Shown piece by piece: positions 4,763 to 9,384 of a DNA stretch of 9,384 nucleotides. The DNA lies in NCBI GenBank assembly GCA_014384545.1, contig JACNFQ010000031.1, positions 1 through 9,384 on the forward strand, read 5' to 3'. The notes beneath the pieces are model-generated. The model was not told the origin of the DNA. It was given only the letters and a program-made list of their open reading frames with translations, and ran no database searches. Source of the stretch: a bacterium (GTDB lineage Bacteria > UBP7 > UBA6624). Positions within the stretch are counted from its first letter, which is position 1, and each line of letters opens with the position of its first letter. Both the position numbers and the translations under genes were made by a program.

Positions 4763-5753
4763 ATTCAATTCCATCCTCCTTTTCCTTCATCTTTTCGTTC
4801 TTCAACGCATCCATAAGGTGTCTCCACCCTTCGCCATGACAGCGGGAACAACCAGCGCTTTTCTCTGTGCCACCATCCTGATGTCTTTCTATTACCCCTG
4901 TATGACAAACCGTACAAAGAGCAGGGCTAACAGTGGGGTCGGATGCCCGCAGGGATTCTTCAGGAAATAGGAGATCAGGCGAAGGATCATCTGCATACCC
5001 CCACCCCAAGTCCACAGTTTCTCGATACCACCGGTCAGTCGTCCCCTCTAATCCTTCCATTCTCTCCCGTGTAGCAAACTGGAAGCGTGAACAACGATCC
5101 ACCCCTATCAAAACCGTTCCATTCCACATCTCCTCTACCCCCTCAAAGTCGTATTGACCTTCGATCACCAAATCAAACTTCTGAGGAATGAGAGCAAGAA
5201 TATCCCTAAGCTGAAATGTGTCCAACCAAGAGACAACTACAACAGAATCAAAGATCCCTGCATTTTCAGACAAGACCCGTTCCATCCCCTCCCTAGGTGG
5301 TGGTAAGAACCATGCTGGATGGGCGTCCAAAGGGTCTACCAACACCAATACCAACAACATCTCACCTTCCCAAGGTAAAAGGAGATGGGTCTGAACACCC
5401 TCGGCTTGAGATCCCGTCAAGACGAAGGGAACAGGACTGCCCAAAAAGGACTCTGTCCAACTTGCTGGATCAACCGTTGTTTCAATAGGGCCCAAACCAA
5501 TCCCCCTATATCCCATTTGACCATAAAGTGAAAATAGATCTTGAGGAAGGAGAGTCTCGTTCCCTCCCCACCAGTTTCCTACATCAAACAAGAGAGGCAA
5601 ACTCTCTACCTGTCTCACATCCTCCAAGAACTCTCCTTTTGCAACGACCCCACCCCTTTCTTCACCACGGCAAAAACATTGATCCACCCGCCCTTCTACC
5701 CACCCCGTGGTCAATAGACGAGAAGCGAGAAAGAAGAAGAGTGCACTTGCCAT
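4734..5753 (-). CDS. UshA-like exported protein with two c-type haem motifs
   Basis: This 339-residue protein has an N-terminal hydrophobic segment (MASALFFFLASRLLTTGWV), a signal peptide or anchor. GRVDQCFCRGEERGGVVAKG (21-40) resembles the G-x-[LV]-E-P-C-G-C...GG-x-x-R-R motif of UshA-like (seleno)proteins; here the pair is CFC. LPLLFDVGNWWGGN and YGQMGYRGIGLGPIE follow the LlDaGd...mGYDa[VI]alG-x-x-[ED] pattern of nucleotidase-type metallophosphatases. The full set of phosphatase metal ligands is not evident, so activity is doubtful. C-terminally there are two CxxCH motifs, CTVCH (280-284) and CSRCH (302-306), implying two covalently bound haems in the periplasm. A Lys/Glu-rich tail ends inside pspC. 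A TAAAAT box lies 6 nt before the ATG. It begins a three-gene operon and is divergent from trmB by 40 nt. It probably has a redox or electron-transfer role; the substrate is unknown. Confidence 0.72.
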   Translation of the reverse strand: MASALFFFLASRLLTTGWVEGRVDQCFCRGEERGGVVAKGEFLEDVRQVESLPLLFDVGNWWGGNETLLPQDLFSLYGQMGYRGIGLGPIETTVDPASWTESFLGSPVPFVLTGSQAEGVQTHLLLPWEGEMLLVLVLVDPLDAHPAWFLPPPREGMERVLSENAGIFDSVVVVSWLDTFQLRDILALIPQKFDLVIEGQYDFEGVEEMWNGTVLIGVDRCSRFQFATRERMEGLEGTTDRWYRETVDLGWGYADDPSPDLLFPEESLRASDPTVSPALCTVCHTGVIERHQDGGTEKSAGCSRCHGEGWRHLMDALKNEKMKEKEDGIEYAYEKTHSG

Positions 5754-5759
5754 CCCGTC

Positions 5760-5765
5760 ATTTTA
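5760..5765 (-). promoter_or_regulatory. Putative -10 box TAAAAT for the UshA-like operon
   Basis: On the minus strand TAAAAT is followed by GACGGG (6 nt) and the ATG at 5753, which again predicts a leaderless mRNA. No -35 match is seen at 16-18 nt. It lies in the 40-nt gap shared with trmB. Confidence 0.45.
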
Positions 5766-5793
5766 CGCTCGTCTAGGATTTACCCATCCATCT

Positions 5794-6915
5794 ATGCCCC
5801 ATATCGTTGCGAATAAGCCTACCCCTTTTGCTCCTCTTTTGGATCTCTTTCCCCAATCGGCACTCTCCGAAAACGGAAACGACCTATGGATTCCTTGGAA
5901 TATACCCCCTTTTCCCTTTGAAGTTTGGACCCATTCCCACGTTGAATTGGGTCGCATAACCCATCGCCTCGCCCTCTCCTCAAGAACACCTTGCGCCTTG
6001 GCATCAGAGGTTCTTCCCCTTCTTGATAAGAAGTGCCAATCCCTAAGTGGATACGAGACTCTCCACAGATCGGTCCCCACAAAGTGGTGGAAGGCGCACC
6101 AAGGCGAACTCCCCCTCTCCCACCTACCTACCCATTCTTTCCCCAAAGGGAGCAACTTAGAGATTGGCTTTGGGAATAGCGTTCGCCTAGCAACCCAACC
6201 CCACCCCACAAAGTGGTGGGGCATTGAGAAATCTCGCCATTCCATTGATGTCGCCCTCAACCGCAATCTAGGCTTGAACCTCATCCATGGATCGGCAAGC
6301 CTCTTGTTGCCCGCGTTACCCACAGCACGATTTTCAAAGATCCTTGTCCTTTGCCCGGATCCATGGCCAAAGGAGAGACACGCCAACCGCAGATGGCTAC
6401 AAAAGAAGAGCTGGTCTCACTTGGTGCGCGTTCTTGCCCCAGGGGGGTTCTTAGGATTATCAACCGATCACCCCCTCATGGCCAGCCACATCACATCGCT
6501 CTTTGATGGAATGGGTCTAGACCCCACCCCCACACCAGAAGATTGGTCGATGACCAAATACGCCCAAAAAGGGTTCAAGGAAGGACGCCCACTCCAAACT
6601 TGGAGTTTTATTAGGAATGATGAGTCTGCCAAGGTTCAAAGGGAGCAGTTGGCTAAACTCCCACCCATTCCACCCTTAGGAAGAGGAGTGATCCCCCCCC
6701 GCCAATCATCGACACCAGACGGGGTTCTTTCTGTAAAGGGAAGGGGGCAACATCAGGGGCTGGGATACCTCCACTTGCTCCATATTGATCCCATGGGGAA
6801 TGACCAGCCCTTTCTGCTGGTTGATAGGGGCAAGGGGTGGGTTTGGGATCATCTAACCGCACCTCTCCCTACAAAGAGCCTCCTCCAATCTCTCTCATCA
6901 ATCCGCCCCGTCTAG
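5794..6915 (+). CDS. trmB: tRNA (guanine-N7)-methyltransferase, extended TrmB
   Basis: TrmB uses SAM to make m7G at position 46 of tRNAs. From the ATG at 5794 the protein has 373 residues. The methyltransferase core is about 121-273: SAM-binding LEIGFG (122-127), GIE (143-145) at the end of the second strand, the hallmark LVLCPDPWPKERHANRRW (184-201) with the catalytic Asp of the PDPWPK motif, STDHP (223-227), and the closing MTKYAQKGFKEGRPLQTW (253-270) that binds tRNA. Most TrmBs have about 210-240 residues. This one has an extra N-terminal region of about 120 residues and a C-terminal region of about 100. Long extensions are known in Aquificae/Thermotogae TrmB. A longer frame back to 5707 overlaps the divergent UshA-like start and is not preferred. 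TAGGAT (5774-5779) lies 14 nt before the ATG. A C8 run is at 6693-6700. Confidence 0.85.
   Translation: MPHIVANKPTPFAPLLDLFPQSALSENGNDLWIPWNIPPFPFEVWTHSHVELGRITHRLALSSRTPCALASEVLPLLDKKCQSLSGYETLHRSVPTKWWKAHQGELPLSHLPTHSFPKGSNLEIGFGNSVRLATQPHPTKWWGIEKSRHSIDVALNRNLGLNLIHGSASLLLPALPTARFSKILVLCPDPWPKERHANRRWLQKKSWSHLVRVLAPGGFLGLSTDHPLMASHITSLFDGMGLDPTPTPEDWSMTKYAQKGFKEGRPLQTWSFIRNDESAKVQREQLAKLPPIPPLGRGVIPPRQSSTPDGVLSVKGRGQHQGLGYLHLLHIDPMGNDQPFLLVDRGKGWVWDHLTAPLPTKSLLQSLSSIRPV
6075..6219 (+). repeat. 16-bp direct repeat within trmB
   Basis: CCCCACAAAGTGGTGG occurs at 6075-6090 and again at 6204-6219, 129 nt (43 codons) apart and in the same frame. Both copies encode PTKWW (residues 95-99 and 138-142). 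Each copy contains the small palindrome CCAC-AAA-GTGG. Confidence 0.7.
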
Positions 6916-6922
6916 TTATAGC

Positions 6923-7336
6923 TTATAGGAGCGTTCCGCCCTCATCAACTTCAGCCTCTGCGAGGAGAATCTGTGGCGGGGGTTGTGGAGGGGCAATCGC
7001 AAAAAGGAGGTTGCCTTCCGAATCCCGAAAGGCGAATTGTGGAGCTCCTACAAACGAGTCCGAACAGATTTCTGCCCCTACGCTCAATAACTTCTCTTTG
7101 AAGCGCTCCAAGTTCTCCACCTCCAACACCGGAGAACTACCCCCCACCTGAGGTTCTATACCCTCTTCTTTTGAGACACGAGGAATCAAGACGACACGGG
7201 ATAATCCCGTCTCAAAAGCGACATAGTCTTTACTCCTATCTGCCTCGGTCAAGTCAAGAACCAGACCATAAAACGCTGATGCACGCCCCAAGTCCTTGAC
7301 CCACACCACAACACCATCCATTCCGAATGTCTCCAT
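6923..7336 (-). CDS. VOC-superfamily (glyoxalase/bleomycin-resistance fold) protein
   Basis: This small cytoplasmic protein of about 137 residues has two beta-alpha-beta-beta-beta modules. The first is MDGVVVWVKDLGRASAFYGLVL, the typical VOC start (strand, then V-x-D-L-x-x-A-x-x-F-Y). The second is SSPVLEVENLERFKEKLLSVGAEI, ending with FAFRDSEGNLLFAI (the D-P-E-G-N-x-[IL] end motif). The usual metal ligands are missing: no His in the first strand and Ala where the final Glu normally lies. It may therefore bind a ligand rather than catalyse a metal-dependent reaction. The start is either ATG 7336, 7 nt after a TAGAAT box (leaderless), or ATG 7321, which has GGAG 9 nt upstream; 7336 is preferred for consistency with the neighbours. 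A longer frame to 7429 would overlap acnA. It converges on trmB with 7 nt between stops, and is divergent from acnA. Confidence 0.82.
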   Translation of the reverse strand: METFGMDGVVVWVKDLGRASAFYGLVLDLTEADRSKDYVAFETGLSRVVLIPRVSKEEGIEPQVGGSSPVLEVENLERFKEKLLSVGAEICSDSFVGAPQFAFRDSEGNLLFAIAPPQPPPQILLAEAEVDEGGTLL

Positions 7337-7337
7337 A

Positions 7338-7399
7338 GGGGAGATTCTAGAGAAGAGTCTCCCCCATCCCCAAAGGGGGGAGGATAGAATCGGGGGAGA
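7338..7399. promoter_or_regulatory. Mirror-image divergent promoter region of the VOC gene and acnA
   Basis: GATTCTA (7343-7349) and TAGAATC (7385-7391) are inverted copies of one -10 box. The left one lies 7 nt before the VOC ATG (7336), the right one 8 nt before the acnA ATG (7399). GGGGAGA at 7338-7344 and GGGGGAGA at 7392-7399 can each pair with TCTCCCCC at 7358-7365. A CCCC-AAA-GGGG hairpin lies between (7368-7378). No clear -35 box serves acnA; TTGGGG (7373-7368) is a weak one for the VOC gene. The symmetry suggests shared control, possibly by a factor binding the G-rich sites. Confidence 0.5.
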
Positions 7400-9384
7400 T
7401 GCATTCAACCTCTTCGCCATCCACCCCACCCATTCGAGAAGAACTTACCCTAATGGATGGCTCTGTGGTCAGGATTGCACCCCTTTCCTATCTGGGGAAA
7501 TCGGTATCTCACCTGCCCTACACTCTCCGTATTCTTCTTGAAGGCGCCATTCGACACGCCCACACACCCCTTGTTTCTGAAGAGGAGATTTCTGCTCTTG
7601 CTTCTTGGAAACCTCAAGGCAAGCGGGAGGAAATTCCCTTTTTCCCGACACGCGTCCTTCTGCAGGACTTTACAGGCGTTCCTAGTGTCGTTGACTTGGC
7701 TGCTATGCGTAATGCCCTTTCTGAGATGGGGGGTAACCCTCTAGATGTCAATCCCCAAGTCCCTGTAGATTTGGTCATTGACCACTCTGTGCAGGTAGAC
7801 CATTCCTCTTCTGCCGAAGCTTTAGGCTTGAATATCTCCATCGAATACCAACGGAATGCCGAAAGATACTCCTTTTTGAAATGGGGACAGAAAAACCTAG
7901 AAGATTTTCGTGTCATTCCCCCCGGGCAAGGGATTGTCCATCAAGTCAACCTAGAGTGGTTGGCTACATGCGTCCATCAAGGGGAGGAAGAGGGGGTTCC
8001 CCTCCTTTATCCGGATTCACTCGTGGGGACCGATAGCCACACCACGATGATCAATGCCCTGGGTGTCTTGGGTTGGGGAGTTGGTGGTATCGAAGCCGAA
8101 GCTGTCATGATGGGGCAACCTGTTGCCTTATTGGCTCCTGATGTGGTCGGGGTACGTCTAATGGGAACTCTGAATCCAGGCGTTACAGCGACCGACCTTG
8201 TCTTGCTCGTTACCGAGCGCCTACGCCAGTTTGGGGTTGTGGGCAAGTTTGTGGAGTTTCTTGGTCCTGGCTCGGCATCACTCCCATTGCCCGACCGAGC
8301 CACCCTCTCAAACATGGCTCCTGAATATGGAGCGACCTGTAGCTTTTTCCCGGTTGATACCGTCACCCTCCAATACCTCAGAGAAACGGGGCGGGACGAA
8401 GGAGAGATTCTCCGAACAGAACAAGTCCTTCGCCATCAAGGTCTTTTCAGGGAATCCGACGCTCCAGATCCCCAATACAGCGATGTGGTAGAAATCGATT
8501 TGGGAACAGTTGTACCCGCCTTGGCAGGTCCTAAACGCCCCCAAGACCGTATCCCCCTTTCCCACATGAAAACAGACTTTATCAATTCGTTGACATCTCC
8601 CTTTGGACATCAGGGGCACGGTCTAACCTTATTAGATGACGACCTAGCACCCCTTAGAGAACCTCTCCCACCCCCTACCCTGACCCACGGGAGCATCGTC
8701 ATCGCTGCGATTACTTCTTGTACGAATACGAGCAACCCCAGCGTCATGATAGCTGCCGGTTTGGTTGCTCAAAAAGCGAGAGAGCGGGGACTTTCCCCTC
8801 CTCCTTGGGTCAAGCGCTCCCTTGCCCCCGGCTCCCGTGTGGTTGTTGATTACCTCCAAGCCGCTGGACTTTTGGAAGACCTAGAGGCTTTAGGTTTTGA
8901 CGTGGTGGGGTTTGGATGTACGACTTGTATCGGAAACTCGGGCCCACTCGCTCCTCATATTGCCGAAGAGATTACGCTTCAGAATCTCATCGCCACCAGT
9001 GTTCTGTCGGGAAACCGTAACTTTGAAGGGCGTATCCACTCCCTTGTCAAAGCGAACTACTTGGCAAGCCCGCCCCTTGTGGTTGCCTACGCACTTGCGG
9101 GATCGGTGGGCGTGGATCTGACCACTGAGGCACTGGGGAACGATGCTGAGGGCAACCCCGTTATGTTGTCCGAGATTTGGCCCACAGACGAAGAGATTGC
9201 CGATCATCTTGCCCTCGCTTTGCACCCCAGTCAGTTTGTAGCGCAATACGCAGATGCCCTCCACGAAAAGAAATGGGACTCTATCCCCAGCACAGAATCT
9301 CCTCATTACCCGTGGGCTAGCGACTCCTCTTATATTCGGCGCCCCACATTCCTCCAAGATATTCCGCCCACACCACCCTCAATA
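7399..9384 (+). CDS. acnA: Aconitate hydratase A, 3' partial
   Basis: Aconitase interconverts citrate and isocitrate in the TCA cycle through a [4Fe-4S] cluster. The first 662 codons are present; the family has about 890, so most of the C-terminal swivel domain lies beyond the edge. The AcnA/IRP1-type sequence is clear throughout: FFPTRVLLQDFTGVPSVVDL, PVDLVIDHSVQVD, FLKWGQKNLEDFRVIPPGQG, SLVGTDSHTTMINALGVLGW and MAPEYGATCSFFPVD. Cluster ligands are Cys441 (ITSCTNTSNP), Cys507 and Cys510 (GFGCTTCIGNSG). Substrate-loop Arg is present in SGNRNFEGR. The ATG at 7399 aligns with the normal N-terminus; an alternative at 7453 would lose about 18 residues. TAGAAT lies 8 nt upstream, and the G-rich GGGGGAG touches the start codon, too close for a normal ribosome binding site. 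The divergent VOC gene shares its promoter region. Confidence 0.96.
   Translation, partial: MHSTSSPSTPPIREELTLMDGSVVRIAPLSYLGKSVSHLPYTLRILLEGAIRHAHTPLVSEEEISALASWKPQGKREEIPFFPTRVLLQDFTGVPSVVDLAAMRNALSEMGGNPLDVNPQVPVDLVIDHSVQVDHSSSAEALGLNISIEYQRNAERYSFLKWGQKNLEDFRVIPPGQGIVHQVNLEWLATCVHQGEEEGVPLLYPDSLVGTDSHTTMINALGVLGWGVGGIEAEAVMMGQPVALLAPDVVGVRLMGTLNPGVTATDLVLLVTERLRQFGVVGKFVEFLGPGSASLPLPDRATLSNMAPEYGATCSFFPVDTVTLQYLRETGRDEGEILRTEQVLRHQGLFRESDAPDPQYSDVVEIDLGTVVPALAGPKRPQDRIPLSHMKTDFINSLTSPFGHQGHGLTLLDDDLAPLREPLPPPTLTHGSIVIAAITSCTNTSNPSVMIAAGLVAQKARERGLSPPPWVKRSLAPGSRVVVDYLQAAGLLEDLEALGFDVVGFGCTTCIGNSGPLAPHIAEEITLQNLIATSVLSGNRNFEGRIHSLVKANYLASPPLVVAYALAGSVGVDLTTEALGNDAEGNPVMLSEIWPTDEEIADHLALALHPSQFVAQYADALHEKKWDSIPSTESPHYPWASDSSYIRRPTFLQDIPPTPPSI

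Noticed and set aside
5707-5793. Extended N-terminus of trmB from the upstream start at 5707
   Set aside because: It overlaps the divergent UshA-like start and signal peptide, and the added residues (MVNRREARKKKSAL) have no family match.
5763-6386. 207-codon minus ORF opposite trmB
   Set aside because: No conserved motif, and fully antisense to the TrmB catalytic core, which is certain.
7337-7429. Extended VOC start at 7429
   Set aside because: It would cross the promoter region and the first codons of acnA, and adds Pro/Gly-rich text before the normal VOC first strand.
8890-9357. 155-codon minus ORF and other ORFs opposite acnA
   Set aside because: Aconitase motifs and cluster Cys run through this stretch on the + strand; the antisense frames have no independent support.
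1-9384. CRISPR array, insertion sequence or selenocysteine codon
   Set aside because: No regularly spaced repeats, no transposase motif, and the UshA-like protein has Cys rather than in-frame TGA at the relevant site.

Overview
The window looks like a bacterial chromosome of moderate GC, with a short stretch of phage-like DNA at its left edge. The bacterium is probably a diderm: there are two exported proteins, one with c-type haem motifs and one that may be an outer-membrane barrel. I cannot place it taxonomically from the sequence. One clue is that several first genes have a TANNNT box only 6 to 8 nt before the ATG, with no Shine-Dalgarno in between. That points to leaderless mRNAs, a habit best known from Deinococcota, Actinobacteria and a few other lineages. 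Layout, left to right: (1) 1-261, + strand, purine-rich: the last 36 codons of an ADP-ribosyltransferase-like protein, then a 49-residue basic coiled-coil-like protein overlapping its stop; both look phage-derived. (2) 262-578: no conserved gene; a minus-strand ORF with a signal peptide starts at 452 and runs antisense through the phage-like gene, so it may be a truncated host gene. (3) 579-1949, +: a GPH (MelB-like) sugar:cation symporter. (4) 3614-1978, -: rpmF-acpP-rnc, a tightly overlapped ribosome/lipid/RNA-processing cluster lacking the fab genes usually found there; the RNase III has a long lysine-rich tail. (5) 3730-3657, -: tRNA-Trp(CCA). (6) 5753-3771, -: a three-gene overlapping operon of a UshA-like protein with two haem motifs, a PspC-domain membrane protein and a small exported protein. 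(7) 5794-6915, +: an enlarged TrmB tRNA m7G46 methyltransferase. (8) 7336-6923, -: a VOC-fold protein. (9) 7399-9384, +: aconitase AcnA, cut by the window edge. How the genes fit together: rpmF, acpP, rnc, tRNA-Trp and trmB are translation, lipid-carrier and RNA-maturation functions. The UshA-like/PspC/barrel operon is an envelope unit of unknown function and the best candidate for an undescribed system here. The VOC gene and acnA share a compact mirror-image divergent promoter. No CRISPR array, insertion sequence, riboswitch or clear intrinsic terminator was seen.
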